64,000 bases of DNA from Sphaerolaimus hirsutus. Its lineage: Eukaryota > Nematoda > Chromadorea > Monhysterida > Sphaerolaimidae. How positions within the stretch are numbered: position 1 is the stretch's first letter; the number at the start of each line of letters is the position of its first letter. Below the pieces are notes generated by a model. The model had not been told where the DNA came from and ran no database searches. It saw nothing but the letters and a program-made list of their open reading frames with translations. Both the position numbers and the translations under genes were made by a program. Positions 53,358-64,000 of this stretch are shown piece by piece. The DNA lies in NCBI GenBank assembly GCA_964036195.1, contig OZ038459.1, positions 1,671,206 through 1,735,205 of the forward strand. Reading direction: 5' to 3'.

Positions 53358-53910
53358 TACCGTATATCCTTGAATAAGACCCCAGGGGCGTTATTATTTC
53401 GTCAGAGGTTTTGGAGGGGGGAGTTATTCAAGGGGGGGTACTATTCAAGGGGGGAGTTATTTTTTCCTCAGAACTTCCAGGAAAACTTTCACTTTATTCA
53501 TTGTTTGTATGCATTCCGTCAACACATCTAATGCAGAAAATGACCAGTTCAACAAGAACAAAAACAACGTATCCATCCTAAAATTCGTGTTCATCGGCGT
53601 GTAGGTATGCATACGCTGCGTACACAAAATGTATCTGTTGTGCCGTCCCGGCCGTCGGCTAACATTCTTTTCTATTTTTCGTTTCACACACCAAACCCCA
53701 TTTGCATTCGATGAATCAGCCCAGACATGGCTTTATTTTTCTGTTTGTCTCGTTTTCATTTTCGTGTGTTGCTCATCGATCGTTTTACCCAGAGGGGGGA
53801 CTTATTCAAGAGGGGGGAGTTATTCAAGGGGGGGCGTTATTTTTTCCTCACATGGCCAACAGGGGGGTGTTATTCGAGGGGGGGGGGTCTTATTCAAGGA
53901 TATACGGTAT
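53358..53910. mobile_element. ACCGTATATCC element
   Basis: TACCGTATATCCTTGAATAA at left, TTATTCAAGGATATACGGTA at right, with GGGGGGAGTTATTCAAGG repeated on both sides of a unique core. Confidence 0.85.
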
Positions 53911-53968
53911 TTGAAAGTGCACTTTTCATCTCATCAGCGAAAAGTTCATTTCCTAATAGGAAATTCAG

Positions 53969-54218
53969 TATACTCGGCGTACATGATACTCTGCCGTCGC
54001 ACTGATTTATGTCTCGTGTTGGGAGCCTGCCAATGATTGTTAAGTCATGCGATTTCCGTAAAAAGATGAAAAAAATTCATCGATGTGAATATGGTTATGA
54101 ATAACATTGTAACAACAATCAATTTTGTCATCTTTTTATGAAGATCGCACGCGCTAACCATCGTTGGCACACTTCCAGCGGGAACCACGCGTGCAGGGTG
54201 TAAAGTAACCGGAGTATA
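53969..54218. mobile_element. TATACTCGGC-family MITE
   Basis: TATACTCGGCGTACATGATA at left, GTAACCGGAGTATA at right; nearly identical to 18889-19138 through the centre (AAAAAAATTCATCGATGTGAATA). Confidence 0.85.
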
Positions 54219-54578
54219 CTGATTAAAATAACGCTTCTGGTTTACAGTATACTCCAAAAACTCCCAAGGGGCTTTATTAATTTGCCAATAACATTTTAGG
54301 AAAGGAGTATTCAATTTGAGGTTTTTTTCGAGGTGTGATTATTATTTTGTCACAATTTTTTGGAAAGTCTGGTACCAGTTTATTGCCATGTGATGAACTC
54401 ACGAACAATTCATACTCAATTCGTATAGAACTATGTAATACCTATTCACATTCAATGTTGATTCAAAGGGGAGTTTATTCGAGGATATAAATAATTTACG
54501 GCGTATTCTTCAATGATTTTTGCTTTGATAGAGGGACATAAAACATCATATCGAGTGGAAAGTTTGTAGAAATGTATG

Positions 54579-54947
54579 TACCGTATTACCTCGAAATCCC
54601 CCATGGGGGTTTATTATTTCGCCAGCAAAATTTGAGGGGGGTTTATTCGAGGTTTTTTTTTATTATTTCGTCAGAAATTTTCGTAAGGATCGTAGTAAAT
54701 GGTAGGCATTTGCATACCCAAAACACGCAATAAATGTGTCCAAACAGGATGTATTTTGACATAAAAACGTAGATAGCTACACAAACTAGTCTATGTGTAC
54801 CTGCAATGCAAATTAACAGTAATATACATCATGTACATTGCATACATGACGTATTTATTATGTACATGACGTACAACATTCCGAAGGGGGGGGGGGGATT
54901 TCGAGGGGGGGTTAATTCAAGGGGGGATAATTCGAGGTAATACGGTA
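54579..54947. mobile_element. ACCGTATTACC element
   Basis: TACCGTATTACCTCGAAATC at left, AATTCGAGGTAATACGGTA at right. Close relative of 63403-63822, sharing TTTATTATTTCGCCAGCAAAATTTGAGGGG. Confidence 0.85.
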
Positions 54948-55815
54948 TAGGTAATTACCGCCCATAGAATCTAATATTTATAAGAAGTTGAAAAAAATTC
55001 CCGTGCATCCGCCCCCATTAATTGAACGAAATCGCATTTAAATACGCTGAAAATTTCGCACTTTCCTTTCACCGACTTGTTCTACTCACCTACATTTCCT
55101 TTTTATTTTTCATTTCTATTCAACCAATCAACACTTTTTCGGTCCGTTTGAAAATTCGATTCGAATGTCAAGTGATGGGCCTTTATTTGCATTTTCATAA
55201 ATCAAACGAAAACCTTTCGTGCGTTTGCACAGAGGGTGGCACCTTGTTTTGACGGTCGGCATTTTCGGGATTTTGAAGTTCTTAAGATGCGTTACCGTAA
55301 TCTGCTACCGTATTTGATGAAATGTGAAAAATTGATTTTGCTTGAATTTTTTCAATGCTGAAATTCCAGTGGCTGTGTGCTGGGGCATTCAATTTTGTTT
55401 GGCCTGTTTTTTTAAAATACATACATAATAAAGGCTTGAAAATACATACATAATGAAATGGCAAATATCTTCAACGTTTTAAAAATTTCAAAAAATGAAC
55501 TTTCACTTATAAAAATGAAAGTAACATCCAAATCCAACAATCTATTTTCGCAAGTTTACTGTACTTAATTCGGGTCGGGTTTTGCGTGGTGTAACGGAAG
55601 TGGTGCAGATGGCGGTTTCTGTGCATTTTATTTTATGTTGTCTCGATGGTGCATTCCTGTATTTGCGGTCTGCTCTGAATAGGTACACAAGTTGACAGTT
55701 TCACGTGTGGCGGCTGATAGTGGTGGAATGGCGCCATGGCGCTGGCGCCATTTTAAGTGCCAAAATTGGCGCTTGGCGACGCCTTTCTGTGCCGCCACTG
55801 GCAGGGCAAAACAAT

Positions 55816-56237
55816 CAGGGGTATCTTCAATTTCGACCCTCCGAGTGGTTAGATAGATAGCTGAGCGGCCTTCGGGATAGATAGATAGCTGAAACAAATT
55901 TTAGGGGGGGGGGTTGGGGGGGGGGTTGTGGTGGTTCGATATATAGGCTATTTCAAGGTGCAAAAGGAAGAAAAGGGAAAAAAATTCGCTAAAAGTAGGC
56001 GTAAAATAGCTCAAAATGGGTATACAAGAGCATATAGTACATATACGTACTGAAAATGGGTAAATAGGAACAAAAACTAGTATTTTGGAGGTGAAAATCT
56101 ATAAAAAGGTATGAAAAAAGCGTTTTTGAGCGAAAATTGAGGTATAGTTTCTCAAAAATCGCTCCAGATAGGTAGATAGCTGAGCGATTTGGGGGGGGGG
56201 GGTTAGGGGGTATACAACCCCCCATTCGAGACCCCTG
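55816..56237. mobile_element. hAT-like element (CAGGGGT ends), copy without nested insert
   Basis: CAGGGGTATCTTCAATTTCGACCC at left, CATTCGAGACCCCTG at right. Same GGATAGATAGATAGCTGA repeats as 9246-10156. No exact 8-bp duplication seen. Confidence 0.75.
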
Positions 56238-56716
56238 ACCCAAATCCAACGCCATTTTTCGAATGGCGCTATGACTTGGCGTCATTTTTTCTGTCGCCTT
56301 TCATGACTACCTAGTTGCAGTTTTGATGCATTTGTACAGTTTAAACAAAAAAGTGCGCGGCGAGGTGTAAAATGAAATGTGTTTTTCCGTTATTTTATCT
56401 CACACCTCGACCGTAAAAAATAGGATAGGACACGATAAGCCATTATAAACAGACCCTGCGCGCTGCTTTTATAAGTAAAATTATAATATTATTTTTTCAT
56501 TTACGCATGTTAAAATATAGGGAACTTTAATTAAAATTTGCGTCGACGGTATTTGCAGATCAATAAGCTCGTTTGTCGTTTTGTAATTTCGCTGATGACA
56601 TTCTTCCCGCTATTTTCATTCCGTTTCTAAAATACGCATTTAGGTTGCTCGCAAAGTTTAATATTAATTAGTTTTTAAGTAAACAGCCATTTCCATTAGC
56701 CTCCCATTTACACCCA

Positions 56717-57171
56717 TTACTGTATTTCTTCTAATAGAACGGCATACCTCCAATAGAACGGCACCTCCAATAGAACGGCAGGTTTTGGCACTTTTTTACA
56801 CTCACGAAAACAATAGAACGGCAGCCTCCAATAGAACGGCACCTCCAATAGAACGGCAGGTCAGAAATTAAGTTTTAAGAGTGACAGAACACAAAAATGT
56901 ATGAGAAATCAGTGGTTAGAATATCCAGGCTGTTCAGAACTATGATTCAGGGGTTGTTTTCACATTTGGTTTTGTTTAAATTGATGATCTGATATTAAAA
57001 TGTCGTTCATGTCTCACTAAAACTACTATGTTCGAATGATAATTGTGTGAAAAAGTTTGATGAAATAAATAGAACGGCAGCCTCCAATACAACGGCACCT
57101 CCAATAGAACGACAGGTAAAAAGTTGACGAGAAAAAAATAACGGCGCCGTTCTATTAGAAGAAATACGGTA
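56717..57171. mobile_element. ACCGTATTTCTTC element
   Basis: TTACTGTATTTCTTCTAATA at left, TATTAGAAGAAATACGGTA at right, with CCTCCAATAGAACGGCA repeated at least eight times in the two arms. Ends 69 bases before the exon at 57241. Confidence 0.85.
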
Positions 57172-57240
57172 TCCCCAACCCCCCTCACCCTCCGAAACTT
57201 CCCTCAACCTCCCTCAACCTCACAACCCCACCCCTGGCAG

Positions 57241-57381
57241 GTTGCCAACTGGACCCAATCTCCCCTGGGTTCATCCGTACACGAGCGCCGTCCGTTGGTG
57301 GGCTCGGTGCCGAACGCGAGCTGCAAGCCGCCGCTGTGCAGGTGCCGGCTGCCCGAGGACTTTTGGAGGGTCCCGCTCCAG
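57241..57381 (+). CDS. Orphan exon: VFT end plus cysteine-rich segment
   Basis: Acceptor CCCCTGGCAG, donor CTCCAG|GTGAGG, 47 phase-0 codons. Encodes VANWTQSPLGSSVHERRPLV, GSVPNASCKPPLCRCRLPED and FWRVPLQ. VxxWT...L followed by a Cys cluster is the arrangement at the end of class C ligand-binding domains entering the cysteine-rich domain. Phase 0 matches exon 16, so it may be a later exon of gene B, but the 8-kb gap lacks the exons needed to link them. Two sequons (NWT, NAS). Confidence 0.5.
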
Positions 57382-58237
57382 GTGAGGGGGTTTTTTGATT
57401 GAGGGGTTGGTTTGATTGATTTGTGAGTGGATAGGGAATATTTTTGAGTGTCAAGTCGCGGACAAGTGTAATTTTCAATGATAAATATCTACATGAAATA
57501 TTTATTTAAATTAGCGAGTGCTGTGCAATGTATGTTATTTTACCGCACGCGCGCGAGTGCAAGAACAGTGGTTAGAATTGAGTCCTTTTGTAAGTGACAA
57601 GTCAATGGACAGGTCAAGTATTATCACTTGACTGTTTACTTGTCTCATGTCAGTTTACTTGTCACTTGACATACCACTTAGCACCTTTGTTGTCACTTTT
57701 TACTTGCGGAATTGTCCCCAGGCAGATTTTTTTGTCGCACTGACCATTCTTATGTGACGTTTCGTCAAATTTCGTGCGATATGGGTCAATGTTTTCGTGT
57801 CAAGGCGTGAGATAAAGATCTAATGTGATCATCGTTCGTTCTGGAAATTTGATGGGACGCCTTCTTGTTTGAATAATTTGTCAGGAACGTCTGGGCGAGC
57901 TGCAAAATGTGCGCGTTTTGCGTGATAAAACTGTTCTAAAAAGTATTTTATTTATGTGTTTTTTCATGTGCACTTGCGCATGACGATAATTATTTATTTT
58001 AAAATTTTAGCAGTTTATTCGAATTTCGTACGATCTTTCAAGCGGAAAAGAGCATAAATCTTTATTTTCTTGAAATCACTAATCGAAATTTGAAAATAAA
58101 AAGTCGAAAATTTATTTCTGATTTACTTCATTCTTTCAATCGACTTTGTTTTTAATAGACGTACAGAAGTGTGTTAGTGAGAGAAATTGTCCCTGAATAT
58201 TATTCAAACATCGATGATTTACTAAATGTACATCGCA
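57382..58237. other. No gene seen
   Basis: AT-rich, with a GACAAGT/ACTTGTC repeat cluster at 57585-57710 (small TIR-like element). No splice-bounded coding frame recognised. Confidence 0.5.
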
Positions 58238-58407
58238 GGTGGCAGTCCCGCACTCTGTAAAATGTAAAGAATCAAATGTCACTTAAAATGTCACACAAAT
58301 TTGTCAATTATGCAAAACGACAAAAGTTCAGTAATAAACTATTTTGTTTTTATATCTTAACTGACATTTTAAACATTTGACTTGACACTGGGTGCGGGAC
58401 TACCCCC
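58238..58407. mobile_element. Harbinger-like MITE
   Basis: GGTGGCAGTCCCGCACTCTG at left, GGTGCGGGACTACCCCC at right, with the TGTCACTTAAAATGTCA interior. Confidence 0.75.
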
Positions 58408-58567
58408 GATTAAAAATTGAAAATTTCAAAATAAAATTTCTCCGTTTTCTAAAACACTCAAACTCTCAATGTGTTTGCTGAAAAAGCTCATTTAAATCAA
58501 AAAACTCTTCTTTGTATAAACTCATCCATCGTTAGTGCGGTAATGATAGTGTAGAAATGTAGTAAAT

Positions 58568-58715
58568 AAATACAGGTGATGATGTAAAAAGCGCCAAACT
58601 CTGGCGCCAGAGACGATAGCGCAAAGCGCTAATGGCGCCATAGAGAAATGGCGCCCGAGCGCCAAAAGCGCCTCGGTAAAATGGCGTCAAGCGCCAAAAC
58701 ACCATGGCGCTTTTA
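58568..58715. mobile_element. GGCGCC/AAGCGCC TIR element
   Basis: GATGATGTAAAAAGCGCC at left and ACCATGGCGCTTTTACATGG at right. Short copy of 34822-35065. Confidence 0.75.
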
Positions 58716-58853
58716 CATGGCCAAAACACCTACGAGCACGCATTCTCATGTGATACTTAATAACGGTGTACTTTAAATTGTCATTATTTTGTCCCAGCTC
58801 TTGCACAGGTAAGTCTCACTTTGTAAACAATTCAACATTGCCACGGATTGGTG

Positions 58854-59275
58854 TACCGTATATCCCCGAAAAAGACCCCATTGAATAACAACCCCCTTGA
58901 ATAACTCCGCCCTGTTGTCTAAGTGAGGTAACGACTCACTCCCCTTGAATAACACCCCCTCTTGAATAAGTCCCCCCTCTGCTTATTTTATATGTGTATC
59001 AACAATTTGTATTTGAATGGTCCGGATGAACATGTTTTTGTTTTTGTCGTTGAACTGTTAAATACCTGGATTACATGAGTTGGTGGAATGTATTCATGCA
59101 ATACATAAAGTGTAAGTTTTCCTGAAAGTTCTGAGGAAAAAAATAACTCCCCCCTTTGAATACCATCCACCGTGAATTACTCCCCCTCCAGAACTACTGA
59201 CGAAATAATACCCCCTGGGGTTTTAGTCCCTCTGGGGTTTCACTCCCCCTGGGGTTTGAGTCGAGGATATATGGT
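58854..59275. mobile_element. ACCGTATATCC element
   Basis: TACCGTATATCCCCGAAAAA at left, CGAGGATATATGGTA at right, with AATAACNCCCCC words inside both arms. Confidence 0.75.
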
Positions 59276-59530
59276 ATTTGATTTGAATTTTCGAGCTGCC
59301 ATTTGCCGTCATGATTGATTTCATTTTGGTGCGAGAGAGAGCGCCGCCCGGTTGCAAATTTTCGTTCCAGTTGACTGAAGTTTTTTGTAGTCATATATAT
59401 ATATATATATAATTGAATATGCCTCTAAATATTTATATCACTCCAACATTAGCAGACAGTTTTTCAGCTTATAATTTGATGTGAATTTTCATATCAACGC
59501 CATTCATTGGTCATGTCTCATCTAAACGGA

Positions 59531-59836
59531 TACCGTATTTCTTCTAATAGAAGGGCGCCCTCCTATTTTGTCGTCAACTTTTTTACCCACCCCTCTATTG
59601 AAAACCGCCCCTCTAAATTTTTTCGCCACATTTAAAACTGATACTTCCAGTTCTGGCAATTTTCAGTTGTTTTTTCTCGTAAATTTGGCACAATTCCAGC
59701 AGTTTTTACCGTTCAATTGGAGACCACCCTTCTATACTTTTCGTGGCCTTAATGAAGTAAACTGTAAATAAATAGCTTCTTCTATTTGGGACGTCCTTCT
59801 ATTGTATACCCTCCCTTCTACTAGAAGAAATACGGT
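59531..59836. mobile_element. ACCGTATTTCTTC element
   Basis: TACCGTATTTCTTCTAATAG at left, CTACTAGAAGAAATACGGTA at right; CTTCTATTGGAGACCNCCC-type repeats. Related to 39985-40188. Confidence 0.85.
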
Positions 59837-60905
59837 AGTAAAATACCTTGTCTTTTTGGCAATGCCGCTCCCGAAATTCTAAAACAAACAGTTTCACATG
59901 CAAAACGTCCATGAAATTTAATGCAAAATTGTTAACGTGACAAAATTTTATCAGTTCGACACGCACTCCATTCGGCCCTTTGGGCGCCGGTGCCAAACAA
60001 TGGCAAAAAATTTGAAATTTGAACTTTTGAATATGCGAAAAAAATTGGTTTTCAAATTTTGTCACCGCGAGAAAACTGTTTAATTTTCAAAAAAAAAAGA
60101 AAAGTTTTTCGGGTAGAAGAAACATTGAATACTGGAACAAAAACAACAAATGAATTGACAAAATGTGTCTGCCACGACAGCTTTAAATCCCATTAAAAAA
60201 GAGACATTGTGAATGTTGTCTTTCAATGATTCAATAGAAGATTACGATCTACGAGGTGAAATAAAAAACCAAAATTTTTTTTAAATTCAAAATTCCAATT
60301 TCATAAATGTTTCAACCTTCACACATTTTTCCATCGTTCGTTCCCACTAGAGTGCCCTATGATTGCATAATTTTATTTACCCATGTCGAATATTTGGAAT
60401 GAACGATGGCCTCTGAGATGTGGCGAGGTCGTTTCACGCGCCCGTTCAGAGTTCACACATTTTTTTATTTTTTTTTAAATTTTTTTTTGGCGTTAAATGG
60501 AAACTCGGGATGTGTGTTCTGAAAATTATTTATGAGGTGCCTGGTGTTTTAGGGTAGTAATTTTTTTGATATGAAGTACCTAGTTGCTGCGTGTTGTATT
60601 TATTTATGTCTATTAGATATTTAGCTTAACGCTTGGATTGTATCTAGTACTAGGTTGAGTTTTAGTAAAATGCATAGTTGTATAAATAGTAAAGTCTACA
60701 GCCTGCACACTTTGCACAGAAATCTATCATAATCCTTCTGAAAATAAACCGACATTTTAAAATATCGTTTCACTATAAAAAATTTGTTATACGTTGGTTT
60801 CTTCACCATAAGTTAACGTGTCGCAAATTTTGTTTACATTTATTTATTTATCAAATTACGCTCACATTCTGTTCAGTACGGTATATTAATATGTGCCTAT
60901 ACAAC

Positions 60906-61452
60906 TACCATATTTCCTCGATACCGCCAGGGTTCTTATTTTTTCGCCAGTAAATTTAGAGGTGGAGGGTTAATTCGAGGGGGCTTATTCGAGGAGGGGG
61001 GTTATAATTTCGCCAAAAATTTTCGTTGAGTATCGTAGTAACTTATAGGCTTTTACATACCCAAAACTGCTATTAAATTATCCAAACATAATAGATTTGG
61101 ACATTATCCTTATTCCTGACTTATCATTTTTTCGAGGGGGTATGTTCCTCGGATCGCTCAGACCAGGTGCCGGTTCCGCAAGTGGAAAAGTTAAGAGTTA
61201 AAAGTTAAGAGTTGAGTAAAATGATAAATGATAAGTTAAGAGTAAAGTTAAAAGTTAAGAGTTGAGTAAAATCATTTGTCGTTTTACTCAACTCTTAACT
61301 CTTAACTTTACCTATAACTTGTCATTTGTCATTTTACTCAACTCTTAACTTTTAACTGTTAACTTTTCCACTTGCGGAACTGGCCCCTGGGGTATTTTGG
61401 GGGGGGGGGGGGTAATTTAAGGGGGAGCGTGTATTTGGAGGAAATACGGTAT
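60906..61452. mobile_element. ACCGTATTTCC element with nested palindromic MITE
   Basis: TACCATATTTCCTCGATACC at left, GGAGGAAATACGGTATA at right. The inner MITE 61166-61386 interrupts it. Confidence 0.75.
61166..61386. mobile_element. Nested palindromic MITE (GGTGCCGGTTCCGCA ends)
   Basis: GGTGCCGGTTCCGCAAGTGG then AAAAGTTAAGAGTTAAAAGT at left, inverted at right as CTTAACTTTTAACT and CCACTTGCGGAACTGGCCCC. Arms consist of GTTAAGAGTTGAGTAAAATGA repeats. Confidence 0.85.
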
Positions 61453-61459
61453 AGGTAAT

Positions 61460-63400
61460 CTATTTGCTGTTTGCGTAGTTCCTTGACAATAGTTATTCTT
61501 TTGTAATTGTGTACACTACAAAATCGGATAAGTGCACTGCGTTTTTGTCAAATCGTAAAACAACATTTTTTTATCCAACCTTCCATTCGAACCGCATTTT
61601 ATTGCAGCCACATTTTTCTGTGAGCAAATAATCGACATTCTTGCAATCATATCGACAAATTCCATGCAATAACAATAGGCAACAAAATACCAGCATAAAA
61701 TACCTATGTAATTTAAATATTTAGGTTTCGTTGAGTCAACGTAGTGGTTTGCTCCTGTGAAATTTCTGACATGACATGACACTAAAATGCGCATGTTGTT
61801 TCTACGACCCAATTCCAACAGATTTAGGCATATATTTATTATATTTAGGCGTGTTTCGTGTGTTTTTCTCCCGAATTTTCTCGTCCTAAAATGGCGGCCC
61901 GAATTTACGGTCGACACTTTGAGTAGAATTTATTGGTGATGGAAAAACGCCGTTAAAATTACAATCCGTTGTGCAAAATTTTTGTAAAGGGCGCCAGAGA
62001 AAATCGGTAATAAAAATACTGCAAGCAAACTGTGATAAAAAGTGACAAGTGATAAGGAAAGTTTCACTGTACTTGTCATATTTCACATGTTTATTTTATT
62101 TGCGGACTCTGCCCGTTTTGATGACATGTTCCAGACACTTTTGGCGCCATTCTGCCTTACCAGCGCCAACAAAAGCGCCAAGCGCCGATTACGTCATTTA
62201 TGTATCCAAAATATTATGCCAATTTTATGAAACTGCAATGGCAGTGCCGTTGCACACACTAACAGCAGTAGACTCAAACTCAACTCAAATACGTTCAAAG
62301 CTGATTTATGACTTTTTACGAGTATTCATTTTGAGTTTACTGGTGTGAGTAAACTAGCGAGCGCTGTGGCAAAATGGTATCAATCCGCCATCCCACCACT
62401 TTTTTAAATGTTCAAATAATCGACGCTTTTATGTCGATGTTGGCCATTTACTTTTTTACGCTTGCGAGCCCTGCATTTAGCAGAAAAAATCATTTCACCT
62501 TGAAATACGGCAATTGGTCATTGTGGCGCCTTGTGTAAACAGAAACTATTTATTGTCTCGAATAAATAGATTTTTTCAATTGAGCCATTTAAGTTCAATC
62601 CGCTGAAACATATTTACGGTCGAAATTGACACGCGAATTTGTTTGTTCATATTTTTTTCTGCTGCATTCGCCTTTCATCGTGTTATTTCACCAATATGTG
62701 TGACCTCTCGAAAAATTGGTCACAAAATTACCGAAAAAGTTCCAAAATCGCCTTGAATGTGACACTTTATTGCAGATTACGAGCGAAAGTGCACAGAAAA
62801 GAGGGCAGTTTTTTTCGTCCGGCGGCGTGCCGACTTCTCTCGGTCTGTTTTTTTATATATTTGTATTTTTCAATATTCACGTGATCCCGTAATTCGCCTT
62901 GTCTTCGGATTCCACTTTTTAAGTACCTATCTCTTTGTTCCCCAAAATGAATGCACTCGAATCCCTTTGTTTGGCTGTTTTTGTGCAAAAATTTTCGCGG
63001 CCATTTTTCAAAATGAACCCGTAATTTTCCGTTCGCGAATTATTCTGAAATTTTAGAAAAGAGCGAATTATGATTGACTGATTTTGGATATTAATGAGCT
63101 ATTTTATATACTTAACAATGATAGGCCCCTATGTTCCAGGTTAGACTATAGTAGAAAATCGTAAAAAATTGTTTGATATTTTTCTTTACTATTCCTCAGT
63201 TTGTTAGGAGAGGAGTAAACTTATCGGTGATAGATAAAGTTGTAGGTCTTAAGTGAACTGACAATAAAACTTTGTTGACAAGAAAGTACATATTCAAGCT
63301 AAGAAGCCCCCCCCCCTTCATGTCACTTAACTTGACTGCTCATATCGTATTGAAAATACAGCTATATCCCATCCCATCTGAAAAATGATTCCAAAAATAT
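61460..63400. other. No gene supported
   Basis: Contains a small GGCGCC cluster (62140-62190) and a decayed GTAAACTAG/GCGCTGTGG fold-back (62250-62375). A 133-codon minus-strand frame at 61516-61917 lacks splice context, GC shift or a recognisable motif. Confidence 0.5.
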
Positions 63401-63402
63401 AT

Positions 63403-63822
63403 TACCGTATTACCTCGAAATACCCCCATGGGGGTTTATTATTTCGCCAGCAAAATTTGAGGGGGGGTTAATTCGAGGGGGGGGTTTATTCGAGGGGGGG
63501 TTTTATTATTTCGCCAGAAAATTTCGTGGAATTCATAGTAAAGAATACACTATTTCTTACACAAAAACGGTAATAAATGTGAGAATATAGGTTATATTGG
63601 GGCTATAGATGTACATCTGTACACAAATGAGCGTATAAAAGTAGCTGCGATGCAAATAAGTAGTAATGAATACATCATGTACATTGCATGCATGATGTAC
63701 ATCATTCCGGAGGGGGGGTATTTCGAGGGGGGGGTTTATTATTTCCTCAGCCCATTTTGAGGGGGGGTTTATTCGAGGGGGGGGTTAATTCAAGGGGGGG
63801 GATAATTCGAGGTAATACGGTA
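63403..63822. mobile_element. ACCGTATTACC element
   Basis: TACCGTATTACCTCGAAATA at left, GATAATTCGAGGTAATACGGTA at right; GGGGGGTTTATTCGAGGGGG arrays on both sides of a core with GTACATNATGTACAT words. Confidence 0.85.
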
Positions 63823-64000
63823 TATTCACAATAACTTAATTGAAAAGGAAATTTAGCAAAACGTTTATCACATCAAAATTTCCATCAAATTTTGATAGCG
63901 TATTTACTGTGCAAATCACGCGGTCCAATCAGAACATCACTTGACAACTTACCAAACTGCCACTTAGCACTTACCACTTAGCACTATCACTTACCACCTG

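Noticed and set aside
61516-61917. Minus-strand 133-codon frame
   Set aside because: AT-rich, no GC rise, no motif or splice signal; expected by chance in this composition.

Overview
The window is animal (metazoan) nuclear DNA. Short GC-rich exons with matching splice phases sit in long AT-rich introns, surrounded by a very dense population of small non-autonomous DNA transposons (MITEs), fold-back palindromes and minisatellites. There are no bacterial-style operons, no recognisable RNA genes and no CRISPR. The species cannot be named from sequence alone; the heavy MITE load, relaxed splice donors and one MITE-derived intron suggest an invertebrate with active intron gain.

Layout. (1) 1-6.2 kb: back-to-back transposons (a 784-bp fold-back, then several TIR elements), with one minus-strand exon at 2330-2498 encoding an amidated RFamide-like peptide flanked by KR cleavage sites. 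(2) 6.7-18.2 kb: an 11-exon plus-strand gene model (about 483 aa, phases consistent throughout) for an unrecognised, mostly disordered Ser/Ala/Pro/KD-rich protein with a YLKM motif and a basic C-terminus; its introns hold hAT-like, ACCGTATTT-type and Harbinger-like elements. (3) 18.2-39.4 kb: no exon recognised; transposons and a 3.4-kb complex satellite block (22.6-26.0 kb). (4) 39.5-48.9 kb (possibly to 49.2 or 57.4 kb): a 15-exon plus-strand gene for a signal-peptide protein whose 999 reconstructed residues look like two complete class C GPCR-type Venus-flytrap (VFT) ligand-binding domains in tandem. A further exon (49036-49176) looks like part of a third VFT, and one at 57241-57381 looks like a VFT end plus cysteine-rich segment. 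No seven-helix domain was found before the window ends. (5) 49.2-64 kb: transposons, with no other exon recognised.

Main observations. The tandem-VFT architecture is unusual. One of its introns (46098-46283) is essentially a single Harbinger-like MITE: CTG is duplicated on both sides, GT is supplied by one terminal repeat and AG by the other, and the frame is kept. This is an introner-like intron birth caught in a recognisable state. It is also the only one of 16 donors in this gene without G at +5.

All exon calls come from reading codons, splice dinucleotides and phase by eye; no search or RNA evidence was available.
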